Below are positions 37,119 through 46,164 of a stretch of DNA of 64,000 bases, piece by piece. Every line of letters begins with the position of its first letter. Within the stretch, counting starts at the first letter, position 1. The notes under the pieces were generated by a model that was given only the letters and a program-made list of their open reading frames with translations, was not told the DNA's origin and searched no databases. Both the position numbers and the translations under genes were made by a program. Source of the DNA: an uncultured Acidobacteriota bacterium (GTDB taxonomy: Bacteria; Acidobacteriota; CAIWXX01); contig CAIWXX010000053.1 of NCBI GenBank assembly GCA_903916735.1, positions 152,260 through 216,259 on the forward strand. Reading direction: 5' to 3'.

Positions 37119-38885
37119 CTAAACAATCTCCAGCCAGCGAAACCAGATTGGGTGGTTCTCTTTGTACCAAGCGAGTACCTTCCGCATGAAAGCCTTTTTC
37201 TGCGGGGTAACCACCGCGTCGTCGACGCGATCAAAATAGATGCGGATTCCGTCATCATTCGTAAATTCGAGAGCTTCCGAATACCATGTCTGAAGCTCGT
37301 TTCGAATCCTCCCTGAATCCGAAATTTTCACCGGTCGTGTACGATAATCCTGGCCGGCGTAGAAACGATCGAGCAGCGGGGAGAAGACATGACGACTCTC
37401 TTCCAATGTCTCCATGAGCCGCAAGGTGACGGTCACTTCACGAATCCCATGATCCGAGGTTGCACGTGTGGTCACGCGGTAGAGCCCCGGCCCCGCCTCT
37501 TCAACACCAGGCGCCCCTGTGTATGGATCAGGGAGCATATAGCCGGCGAGGGCGAGGCCACGCCATTCCTTTTTCGGGAAGAAATCATCGACAGTCAAAG
37601 TGCGTTTGGAAAGCGGCATGCCGGCATCTCGAGCATGGCGTAAAATGCCTCGATAAAGATCCAATTCTTTCACGCTTGCATCATGGCCCATCACATCCGC
37701 GAGCTCCCGGGCAAAGGCGGCTGACTCGGGGTTCAGGTGCATGATCCTGCTTTCACGCTTGTAGGAAATATCGAACTTTGAGGAGAAAAGGGCCATCGAT
37801 GTTGTCAAGCCAAGCATCGGATCGAGGCTGGCGGCCTGTATTGCTTCGGCCGTCGCTGCATATCCATCACAGATGATCAGATGGATGCGCCCTTCGCCGT
37901 CCTTGAAAGGGCCGACCCGATAAGTCGGGGCATACGTGCCAGACTCCGTGAAGGCCTGCAAACCACCCGGCACACTCCATCCATCTTCCATGAGATGGCA
38001 GCCGATGGATCCCCATTCCTGCCAGAGCTCTCCAATACGAGGCTCGCGTGGCTTGCCGCCCAATGTCCAGATGTGGACATTCTCCGCCAGGATACTCGGG
38101 TAAGTGGCGCGGATAGCTTCCAGGACAAGCGATCGAGGAGTGAGATAGTTGATGAGCACTGAACGGTCTGCCGCTCTTTCAGCCACATCACGAGGCAGCG
38201 CCAGATATCCCATATATCCTTCGTATGGCAGTGATACTCTGAGTGGCTGATCAAACAAATGGAGTACAGCCATCGGACCTGTCGCTCCGCCTTTGACAAA
38301 ACGGGATGTGTTTTCAAGCGTATCGATTGCCGCTCCCCAGATCGTGATCCCGGCACTTTGCATATCGGACCAAAAACTATCCCAATGATAGGCCGTGTCA
38401 TTGATGAGTTGATGGACACGCGCATCGACATGGCGAGCGACCTGCGGCCGGGCATAGACACGGCCGAAGCCGAGTAGCGGATTAGAGCCCATTTCAGGCG
38501 TTTCGCCGACTTTCGGCATGAGCCCTTCGCCGAGGCTTACCATGACCGCGTGATTTTCAGGAAGCCGACGAGTGAGATACCAAAGAGCTTCACTCATCGC
38601 ATAGGCCGATACCGCATCGGCATCCTTCTTGACGGTATTGATCGCGACCTTATCAAGGCCCTTGCCTTCGCCATAGCGCCCAAAGAGGCGTGTGCCCAAC
38701 GCCGTCACGGCAGCGGTCATGATGAAGGAACTCTCGAGAGCCGATCCGACGAACGAATACCCATCACGACGCCCACCCATCAGCCATTTCTCCTCGATGT
38801 CCTCAAGCCATAGGTGAAAGCGGCCGAGAATGGAACGAGTGTCAAAAGACCACTGAGCGATATAATTCCGGTGATCCATATCCAT
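37119..38885 (-). CDS. Conserved-looking cytosolic protein of unknown function, 588 aa
   Basis: ATG 38885 is chosen because GGAG lies 6 bases upstream; a 29-residue longer frame has no such site. No signal peptide or membrane segment. Conserved-looking blocks rich in glycine and charged residues include KKDADAVSAYAMSEALWYLT, ENHAVMVSLGEGLMPKVGET, GITIWGAAIDTLENTSRFVK, GPMAVLHLFDQPLRVSLPYE and LYRVTTRATSDHGIREVT. The composition is that of an enzyme, with many Asp, His and Glu in short motifs. I do not recognise the family. A link to carbohydrate chemistry is only a guess. It sits upstream of the secreted protein gene. Confidence 0.75.
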   Translation of the reverse strand: MDMDHRNYIAQWSFDTRSILGRFHLWLEDIEEKWLMGGRRDGYSFVGSALESSFIMTAAVTALGTRLFGRYGEGKGLDKVAINTVKKDADAVSAYAMSEALWYLTRRLPENHAVMVSLGEGLMPKVGETPEMGSNPLLGFGRVYARPQVARHVDARVHQLINDTAYHWDSFWSDMQSAGITIWGAAIDTLENTSRFVKGGATGPMAVLHLFDQPLRVSLPYEGYMGYLALPRDVAERAADRSVLINYLTPRSLVLEAIRATYPSILAENVHIWTLGGKPREPRIGELWQEWGSIGCHLMEDGWSVPGGLQAFTESGTYAPTYRVGPFKDGEGRIHLIICDGYAATAEAIQAASLDPMLGLTTSMALFSSKFDISYKRESRIMHLNPESAAFARELADVMGHDASVKELDLYRGILRHARDAGMPLSKRTLTVDDFFPKKEWRGLALAGYMLPDPYTGAPGVEEAGPGLYRVTTRATSDHGIREVTVTLRLMETLEESRHVFSPLLDRFYAGQDYRTRPVKISDSGRIRNELQTWYSEALEFTNDDGIRIYFDRVDDAVVTPQKKAFMRKVLAWYKENHPIWFRWLEIV

Positions 38886-39238
38886 GGCGCACTCCTTTCC
38901 GACGAATGATGTCAGCTGTTTAAGGCCTGCATAATGCCCAGCAGGGGCATACAACACCTTCCCTGCCTGCAAAAGGCATTATACATCACATTTGATTGCA
39001 GGGCGGTACAGCTCTGACCTCTGCACCGCTGGTTTTCCAGCAGCACCCAGGAAAAAACTCATCATCGCTGAGTCCGCTTTGTTTGCGAGGGGGCGCTAAC
39101 AGATCGTGATCAGAATCCAGGACTGAATACTGCTCTGGAATCCCGACCTCTTAGCCTCTGTCGAAAGCATCTGACGCCAATGCATCCCCGAGACCGTGTC
39201 AGGTAGCAGCCTCATGGCTCGGAGTTCATGCTTGGCAT
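38886..39238. other. Gene-free stretch between unknown gene and PKD/YCF48 gene
   Basis: No coding frame, hairpin or promoter that I can support; both neighbours run on the minus strand, so the upstream signals of the 588-residue protein gene should lie at its right-hand end. Confidence 0.3.
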
Positions 39239-40801
39239 TTATTCCTTGATTGCAAACTTGTAAAGATTGCTTTTCTGGCCTTTGACGATAACATAAACAC
39301 CGACTGTGCCCTTCTTCATGGTCGTTGGAATCTGAACAGAAAGGCTCCCCGTCCCCGCCTTGAGGATAGTGGCTATCAGTGTTCGAAAATAGACTCTATT
39401 TTGACTGATTGTGGCGCCGAAGCCACAACCAGAAATAACGGCGTGACTCCCAGGTTTGCTGGTTTTGGAAATGATGTTCGCAATGACAGGCTTTGCAGGA
39501 ATGGACGATTTCTTCAGAATCGTCCCATTCGCGCCGACTACGAATCCAAGGCCCGCGTTGAGAAAATATACCCCGGACAGATTTTGGGTGGTGCCGCCGG
39601 ATTCAACAGTCCAGGATTGCCCGCCGTTGACAGTCGAGAGAATGACTCCCGCATCTCCAACAACCCACCCAACGCTCCTGCTGAGGAAACACAGGCCATG
39701 GAGATCCCCACGAACCCCACTGCTTTGCATCTGCCAGGTCCGGCCGTCGTCAGTATGATAGATCGCTCCTCCGCTCCCCACAGCCCAGCCAAAGAATCCG
39801 TTCGTGTCCTTGAGCATTTTGACGGCGGATAAGGTGGTCCCAATGGTTTGATAGGTGAATCCCACATCGTTACCGGATGCGCCTGTGATTCGCATTATGA
39901 TATTTCCAGTCCCAACAGCCCAGCCATTGTCGACATCAACAAAGGAGATGCCCAGGAGGTTGCTATCGGGAGGATTCATGGCCCAGGAGGATTTTGTACC
40001 TGGACACGCGTAACGATTCAAAACGGCCGCACCTGGTTGTTCCGATGAGTGACCGACGCCCCAAGCTGTCGACGCAGACACGGGGGACAGGCTGTTTTGT
40101 GCGTCCATTGAGGTGCCATACGGATTATCGATCCGAAAGAGGCAATTCCACTCAACCCCTCCATCCGATGTGTTGATCGCATAGTGAGTGGATCCGATCC
40201 AGCCTGCATTTTTATTAATAAAACGCACGGTATTCAGTGACTCGGTTTTTGCGATCTTGAGAATGACCTTCGACCACGCACACCCCCCGCTTGTTGTGTG
40301 CAGCAACGTCGCTCCATCTCCTGCTGCCCACCCTTCGGTAAAACTCGTAAAATGGATATCTCGTAAATAGTTTGTCGTGCCGCTCGCCAGCGGCTGCCAC
40401 CCGGTGAAATGTCGGTCAGATGTGATGATGGCTGTTCCCGAACGAATGCAGACAGCCGCTCCGCTCTTGACAGTCACGGCCCAGGCATAGGATCCTTCGC
40501 CGGGGTAATGATGGACTGGACTTAATTCATTAGATCCTGTTCCATCACCAAAGCTCCATTCATACGACGTAATCGAGCCGGCGTCGACGGCATCAAGCGA
40601 GAAATGGACAACGAAGAGGGAATCAGCTCCGTCTGAATAATCAACAGAGAGATCGCGGATGAGGGGACAATCCAATTGTTCAGGAAACGCCATTCCTTCG
40701 TTGGCGGGGCAGATCTGACAAGCAAATGCTCGAGGCATCGACGTTCCGCCTTGGAACATCATCCAGAGAATCGCGAAAAGCAAGGGAATGATTTTTTTCA
40801 T
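39239..40801 (-). CDS. Secreted PKD-domain and YCF48-like propeller protein with TIG domain
   Basis: 520 aa from ATG 40801 (AGGAG 4 bases upstream). Signal peptide MKKIIPLLFAILWMMFQGGT, a short Cys-bearing segment (CQICPANEG), then a PKD domain (YEWSFGDGTGSNELSPVHHY; YPGEGSYAWAVTVKSG). After that come repeats of the kind FTEGWAAGDGATLLHTTSGG, NKNAGWIGSTHYAINTSDGG, FGWAVGSGGAIYHTDDGRTW and SVGWVVGDAGVILSTVNGGQ: the beta-propeller seen in photosystem II assembly factor YCF48 and in many secreted proteins. The last 90 residues resemble a TIG/IPT domain. Probably an extracellular adhesin- or scaffold-like protein. Confidence 0.88.
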   Translation of the reverse strand: MKKIIPLLFAILWMMFQGGTSMPRAFACQICPANEGMAFPEQLDCPLIRDLSVDYSDGADSLFVVHFSLDAVDAGSITSYEWSFGDGTGSNELSPVHHYPGEGSYAWAVTVKSGAAVCIRSGTAIITSDRHFTGWQPLASGTTNYLRDIHFTSFTEGWAAGDGATLLHTTSGGCAWSKVILKIAKTESLNTVRFINKNAGWIGSTHYAINTSDGGVEWNCLFRIDNPYGTSMDAQNSLSPVSASTAWGVGHSSEQPGAAVLNRYACPGTKSSWAMNPPDSNLLGISFVDVDNGWAVGTGNIIMRITGASGNDVGFTYQTIGTTLSAVKMLKDTNGFFGWAVGSGGAIYHTDDGRTWQMQSSGVRGDLHGLCFLSRSVGWVVGDAGVILSTVNGGQSWTVESGGTTQNLSGVYFLNAGLGFVVGANGTILKKSSIPAKPVIANIISKTSKPGSHAVISGCGFGATISQNRVYFRTLIATILKAGTGSLSVQIPTTMKKGTVGVYVIVKGQKSNLYKFAIKE

Positions 40802-40824
40802 ATGACTCCTCACAAACATGACGA

Positions 40825-41214
40825 TCGATATCATCAGGCCAAAAGGCGAAGCCTGAGGGCGAGGCCCCCTGCAGATCACCGCCCACCGGCAAACAACGGG
40901 CTCCTGCATTGTTGATCTGTACAACAGCGGCGGCGCCACGAGCCTTGATTGATTCTGCGAGGCGTGCCATGCCTGCAATATGAGCGGTCATCCCACAATC
41001 CAAGACTGCCGCACACAAGACGGCCATCGGGGCGCACCACAGCGGCTTCGACGATAAGTAACCCCACATCATTTGCGCGCGGTCGATAAAAGCCGAGAAT
41101 ATCATCAGCTACGTATCCATCAGATGTGCCGCAATTGGTTGTCAAAGGCGGCAGCGCCAACCGATTGCGCGGTTTCAGAGCGTTGATGGCCAGAGCATCC
41201 GATAAGCTAGCCAT
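40825..41214 (-). pseudogene. Old Yellow Enzyme (NADH:flavin oxidoreductase), frameshifted and truncated
   Basis: The first frame gives INALKPRNRLALPPLTTNCG, DDILGFYRPRANDVGLLIVE and VRPDGRLVCGSLGLWDD. The second frame continues with ARLAESIKARGAAAVVQINN, AGARCLPVGGDLQGASPSGF and AFWPDDI. Joined by a shift near 41030, they reproduce the N-terminal third of a bacterial FMN-binding enoate reductase. The rest of the barrel is missing: the sequence runs straight into the promoter region of the PKD/YCF48 gene. A dead remnant. Confidence 0.85.
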
Positions 41215-41427
41215 GACTCATGACTCAACCAGAGCGAAACATTATATCTTCGTTTTTGCCTGCTGTTCAATCGTTCAAAACACGTGAGCGATTATGACGA
41301 TCGAGCCTCATCATATACCACCCATCATCACTCGCAAACGCTGTGCCCGGGCATAGCATGTTCTCCGACCAGAGGCTCAACACTCAATGAAGATTCGTCG
41401 GGATGTGTTGAACTGAAATGGCCGCAT

Positions 41428-44400
41428 TCATGAGTGCATAAAAAAATTTTGTGCGGGACGATCCTCGGGAGAGGACGGCCATTCGAATGCTTCAGAGTGA
41501 GGGTATGATGTCAGAATTTTCAGGATTCCCTTCTGAATCAGTTCCTCAGGCTTTTCGACATTTCCTTGATCGATGTCAGGAGGTCCGGCTATTTCACTTG
41601 GAGCGACTCCGATCCATCCATTCATCCCCGCACGCTGGGCGGCCCAGAGACACCGTTCTGCCAGAGCCAATACTTGTTCCCAACCGATGTGATCCGGTTT
41701 CTCAGAAAAGAAGGGAATGCAAGTAAAACCAAACGAGCAGGTCATTCGAATATGAATGCCTCGCTCGAGATCAAAGAGATGGGAAGCAACCTGCCTCCGG
41801 ATCCGTTCAACCATCACCGGCGCATCGAGGCGGTTGCTATTCCTGCCAAGCACGAGGAACTCCCCTTCCCGCCGGACAAGCAAATCCGAATTTCTGCTTG
41901 CGGACTTAAAGATGCTCGCCATCTGTCTCTGGATTTCATCTCTGGCGGCCTTTCCGTGCTTAGCCACAAGCTCACTCATGCCGTCCATGCCAATCATGAC
42001 GAAGATCAGGGAGATGTTAAGTGCCGCCCGTTCGAGTCCGCCTGTCGCGATCGCCTGGTGGGCCCGCAGAACCTGTGCCATCTCCTCGGGCATTCGGGCT
42101 GCAAGGTATTGGAGGTTGTTGAGGCCGGTGAGGAGATCGATGTAGCGCGCTTCCTTGAGAATGTCATTCGTATCTGCCATCACGACACCATGCATCAATA
42201 GCCCGGCTTTCTTAACGCTCAGAATTCCTTCCAACTCACGATTGCGCCGGCGCAATTTGACAACAGACCGCGAGATGCTGTGGCAGATTGCCAGGAAGGC
42301 CACAATTGAGAGAATCCGAAACCACCATGTCTGCCACCAGGCCGACGAAATTCGAAAAGCAAATCCCGCAGGTGATCCCCAGTCGCCGTTTTGAATTCTG
42401 GCTTTGACATCGAGAGTGTAGGAACCTGGCGCGAGCGCTACGTAGCGCGCTTCGCGACTCGTTGAGCGATGCCACTCCCGTTCAAGGCCATCCAGACGAA
42501 CCTCATATTCAACGGCATCTTCCTTAAGGAAACTCAAGCCGGCAAATCGGGCAACAAAATTGTTGCGATTCCACGGGGTCTTGATCATGCTACGGCTCTT
42601 GACATCGACGATGGTTCCGCTCAGATCCACAGACATGATGACAGCGGGAGGTGGCAATGGTTTTTGGTGCGAACCGGCATTGAAACGGATCAGTCCAGAG
42701 CTTGTCCCGAACCAGACATCTCCAGATGCGTCGGCCAGGAATGCCAGGGCGGAGATATCTTCTCCCACGAGCCCATCGCCCGAGCCGAAATGCTCGGCTC
42801 CATCCGGTCCAATCATGTCAATTCCCCGGCCGGTGCCAATCCAGAGACGTCCTCGATCATCATCGCCCATTGCATAGACCCGTTCCGAGGTCAATCCATT
42901 GCTCTCATCGATATGTTCGGAAATCGATAGACGCCCATCTTGATAGCGAGCACGAAAAAGCCCGATCGGATCTGAATATGCAACGAGCAGCCCTCCATCA
43001 TGCGTGGTTGTGACATAGGAGAGGGAATCCCGCCGAAGACCGGCGAATGTCGTGAATCGCTGCCATCGATGATTCTCCAACAAGGCCAATCCCCGATCGC
43101 CGGCAGCCCAGAGACGTCCGGCAGCGTCTTGAAGGAGATCTCTAAATGACTCGCGGCTGATACCCAGCGGTATCTCTTCTCGCCTAAAAATCCACTTTCC
43201 AGCCTTTTCCTCACCTCTCAACAACCCCGAAAACTCCGTCGCCACCCATAACGTGCCGGTGCGATCAATGAGAAGACGGAAAATTCTTCTTCCGATGATG
43301 TTCGACTCGACATTCAGTGATTCCACCCGTTCCGTCGCTGGGTCCATACGCAAGATTTCGGGAGGACTGCCGGCCATGTACTTGGCACCATCCGCGGCTT
43401 CAACAACACTGCGGATCGAATAGCGTTCAGTGCCCGGCACCGGCTCAAATCCCGTCTGCCCCGATCGCACCAATCCCGAATTGCATCCGATCCACAGCTG
43501 GCCGCTTCTGTCCCGAACGATAGCCCAGATGCCCTCAGACGGAAGGCCCTCCTTCTGAGTGTAAGCCCTCCATTCCCCTTTTCCGAGCACACGATGAAGA
43601 CCGTCACTCCCGATCCATAGCGATCCTTCACGATCAACAAAAGCGACTCTCACCCACGAGCTCGGCAATCCGTCTTTGGTCGTGAGTGATGTCCAACGAT
43701 CTCCTTCCAGATGGTAGAGGCCTTCTTTTGTAGGGAACCAGAGATCACCGTTTCGACCGGGACAGATATAGCTTCTGATAAGACACGGTGGAAGATTCAG
43801 ATTCCCTTGTTGGAACTGCTTCTCTCCCGGCTTCAAGACCCAGAGGTGACTGGCAGTATGAGCCCACAACCGGCCTCGGCTGTCTCGTCCGAAAGAATCG
43901 ATCCGCTCCTTCTCGAACCCTGCAGGCCCAGTCCAGGATCTCCATTGATCCCGTTCCCACTCATAGACACAGGCTTTCACACCCGTCGCACCATTTTGAA
44001 GGCCGGCAATCCATACTGATTTCTCACCTGGCCGAGCCCAAAGTGACGTCGCTTCTCCACCGGGCCAATCTGAGATCAATTCAAAATGCCCACCCACCTG
44101 CTGTCGAATTGGGCCTCGTGGTGTGATTGCCCACAAACGCCCATCAGGACCTGATGAGATCCAGTCGACGAACGGCCTCGGCAGATCAGTTCCAGCAGAA
44201 ATCTGCTGAAAATCCCGGCCGTTCCATCGCGCCATCCCTTCGGACGTACCGACCCACATCTGGCCGTTTGGCGTCAGGTGAAGTGATGTGATGGTGAGAG
44301 ATGGGAGACCATCCCTCCAGCCGTATCCCGTAAATCGATCGCCGTCATACCGATAGAGGCCGTCCTCTGTGCCCATCCAGAGGAACCCATCGGGGTCCTG

Positions 44401-44643
44401 CAGAATGCGCGAGATCACCAGATTTCCCAGACCCTGAGCACTGCTGTAAGATCGGAAAATCAAATGCCCCTGCGGAAAGCCTCGGGATGCTATGCTGAGC
44501 TGGCCGGATGAGACAAGGAACAAAATAACGCCAATGACCGACACGCCGATCCTGATACGCAGAGTCCACCTGAACCGAGAACCGCTCCCATCGAGAATAC
44601 GCAATTGTCCGATAAGCCGTTTCAGATTATTCAGTGTTCGCAT
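41428..44643 (-). CDS. Membrane sensor: two-component-type beta-propeller, Y_Y_Y domain and degenerate GGDEF
   Basis: 1,071 aa. An N-terminal membrane segment (IGVSVIGVILFLVSSG) precedes about twelve propeller repeats such as GFLWMGTEDGLYRYDGDRF, GQMWVGTSEGMARWNG, GSLWIGSDGLHRV and GRLWIGTGRGIDMIG. Then a Y_Y_Y-type Ig-like domain (VEYEVRLDGLEREWHRST; YTLDVKARIQNGDWG), a second membrane segment (WWFRILSIVAFLAI) and a C-terminal domain with DLLTGLNNLQYL and SDLLVRREGEFLVLGRN. In active diguanylate cyclases the latter would read GGDEF or GGEEF; here it is REGEF, so cyclase activity is doubtful and c-di-GMP or partner binding is more likely. Senses a signal outside the membrane. Confidence 0.93.
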   Translation of the reverse strand: MRTLNNLKRLIGQLRILDGSGSRFRWTLRIRIGVSVIGVILFLVSSGQLSIASRGFPQGHLIFRSYSSAQGLGNLVISRILQDPDGFLWMGTEDGLYRYDGDRFTGYGWRDGLPSLTITSLHLTPNGQMWVGTSEGMARWNGRDFQQISAGTDLPRPFVDWISSGPDGRLWAITPRGPIRQQVGGHFELISDWPGGEATSLWARPGEKSVWIAGLQNGATGVKACVYEWERDQWRSWTGPAGFEKERIDSFGRDSRGRLWAHTASHLWVLKPGEKQFQQGNLNLPPCLIRSYICPGRNGDLWFPTKEGLYHLEGDRWTSLTTKDGLPSSWVRVAFVDREGSLWIGSDGLHRVLGKGEWRAYTQKEGLPSEGIWAIVRDRSGQLWIGCNSGLVRSGQTGFEPVPGTERYSIRSVVEAADGAKYMAGSPPEILRMDPATERVESLNVESNIIGRRIFRLLIDRTGTLWVATEFSGLLRGEEKAGKWIFRREEIPLGISRESFRDLLQDAAGRLWAAGDRGLALLENHRWQRFTTFAGLRRDSLSYVTTTHDGGLLVAYSDPIGLFRARYQDGRLSISEHIDESNGLTSERVYAMGDDDRGRLWIGTGRGIDMIGPDGAEHFGSGDGLVGEDISALAFLADASGDVWFGTSSGLIRFNAGSHQKPLPPPAVIMSVDLSGTIVDVKSRSMIKTPWNRNNFVARFAGLSFLKEDAVEYEVRLDGLEREWHRSTSREARYVALAPGSYTLDVKARIQNGDWGSPAGFAFRISSAWWQTWWFRILSIVAFLAICHSISRSVVKLRRRNRELEGILSVKKAGLLMHGVVMADTNDILKEARYIDLLTGLNNLQYLAARMPEEMAQVLRAHQAIATGGLERAALNISLIFVMIGMDGMSELVAKHGKAARDEIQRQMASIFKSASRNSDLLVRREGEFLVLGRNSNRLDAPVMVERIRRQVASHLFDLERGIHIRMTCSFGFTCIPFFSEKPDHIGWEQVLALAERCLWAAQRAGMNGWIGVAPSEIAGPPDIDQGNVEKPEELIQKGILKILTSYPHSEAFEWPSSPEDRPAQNFFMHS

Positions 44644-45222
44644 AATTGACAGATGCTGCTCTGAAATTTGCTATTTCTCCTCGAAGGAACGTCTATCATA
44701 CATCACCACAATCCGGCTGCAAACTCCCTGCTTGACTTGAAGCAGTTATCTTATTTCCAGTGCACGATCGAGAATCGGAGTCAACCAATTGTCAGCAAGG
44801 ATGGATCGGTGACAGCGAATGAAATTGAGAGTCTGCATGGTGTCAGTGGCATTCCCAGGCCGGAATTTATCGCCGGGGGGCGGTGCCGGACCCGAAATGC
44901 ACGCCCAGCAATGCTCAAACAGGCGCTCTGAGCCCCCTGCCAGAAAGCTGCACCTTGTATATCAAGGACATCAGTGCTATTCCAGGCGCCTTGCGAGTGA
45001 AGGGCATTGAGCATTACCAGTTTCGCATGCCTTGCTGATGAATATGGAGGTCGCCTCTTCAATCTGAAAACCAAGAAAGGATCTTACATTCCTAATAACA
45101 CCGGCGGCCTCCCGGCTCTCGGCAAATACAGCAGAATCCGGCTTTTAGAAGAGAACTGAAAGATGCGATATTGCATCAGAACGAGCAGCCGGTTCGATGT
45201 ATTCTGATTTCAACATGCCGTC
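44644..45222. other. Gene-free stretch, 579 bases
   Basis: No frame recognised. On the plus strand a short piece reads LYIKDISAIPGALRVKGIEH then breaks, possibly a decayed gene; I cannot name it. The upstream signals of the sensor gene should be in its left part. Confidence 0.3.
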
Positions 45223-45675
45223 CTATTGCGGAAGCAGTCCGAAAAGTTTGTTGATCCAACGGTGGAAGCGATGACCGGCGCCGACCGGTTCGGCGAACAT
45301 GAGAATGCATTCTCGACTGATGACATTCACATCATGACTGCTGCAGAACGCCATCGCCTCCGGGGACTCCGACCACTGCTGAATCCATATGCGCCTGATT
45401 CCGGCAGCAACCGCGTCCTTCACGACATCTTCAGTTTCCCTCTTCGGTACGGCGATAAATGCCGCGTCTACCGGCTGTGGCAATTCCCTGAGAGATCGGC
45501 TACAGGGAATTCCTGCAATGGAATCCGCATGTGGATTAACCGCATGAACATGGTAGCCCTTCTTCTGCAATTCATTATAGACATGCGTTGTGAATTTGTG
45601 AGGATTGCGGGAAACACCAACGATGGCAATTTCCTTCTGTGCCAGAAACTCATCGATCATGATTCTTTTTGTCAT
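45223..45675 (-). CDS. CoA-binding domain protein
   Basis: 150 aa. Rossmann-type KEIAIVGVSRNPHKFTTHVY, YHVHAVNPHADSIAGIPCSR and AAFIAVPKRETEDVVKDAVA, then GIRRIWIQQWSES and VISRECILMFAEPVG fit the CoA_binding_2 family of small proteins (YccU type). Likely binds CoA or acyl-CoA in the cytosol, possibly as a regulator; no reaction is established for these proteins. GAGGA precedes ATG 45675. An Smr-domain gene lies just upstream on the same strand. Confidence 0.9.
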   Translation of the reverse strand: MTKRIMIDEFLAQKEIAIVGVSRNPHKFTTHVYNELQKKGYHVHAVNPHADSIAGIPCSRSLRELPQPVDAAFIAVPKRETEDVVKDAVAAGIRRIWIQQWSESPEAMAFCSSHDVNVISRECILMFAEPVGAGHRFHRWINKLFGLLPQ

Positions 45676-45723
45676 ACACCGAATCCTCGTTGCATGTTCA
45701 TATTCTCCTGCCCTCGGTTTTCA

Positions 45724-46056
45724 TCATTTCCCATGATCTTTGTCGGGTCCTCGTGAATGTTCAAGAAGTCTCAACCGGATCAGCGTCGCACCCCAACCTC
45801 CGCCACTTTCATCTGCCGGTTTGAATGATTCGACCTCGGGTAGTCGACCGAGAATTGCATGGACCGTTCTCAATAAAGCTCCAGTCCCTTTCCCATGTAT
45901 GATGCGAACATCATTGATACCCCGATCCCGGCACGCTGCCAGATACTCGGGCACCAGTTCTTTCACATCCCGTGGCCGAAAAGCATGGAGATCCAGCGTG
46001 CCATCGATCGGTATCTCGACAGGCTCGTCTCTATCAGAGTGCTCGCCATCAATCAT
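45724..46056 (-). CDS. Smr-domain protein (MutS2 C-terminal type)
   Basis: 110 aa. TLDLHAFRPRDVKELVPEYL followed by VRIIHGKGTGALLRTVHAIL and GGWGATLIRL is the Smr (small MutS-related) domain, with the HGxGTG loop intact. Stand-alone Smr proteins are putative nicking nucleases or RNA-processing factors. The ribosome site is weak and the N-terminus uncertain; the frame may start further upstream, in the gap after the glucan phosphorylase gene. Confidence 0.9.
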   Translation of the reverse strand: MIDGEHSDRDEPVEIPIDGTLDLHAFRPRDVKELVPEYLAACRDRGINDVRIIHGKGTGALLRTVHAILGRLPEVESFKPADESGGGWGATLIRLRLLEHSRGPDKDHGK

Positions 46057-46164
46057 GACCGATGAGCCGGAGAACAGCGGATTTTGTGGTGAGGATCTCC
46101 GTGCGCCAGAGGTGGGGTGAGCCTCTGATGGACCGGAGATCCTGGTGACGTTGTTGAGAGCTTT

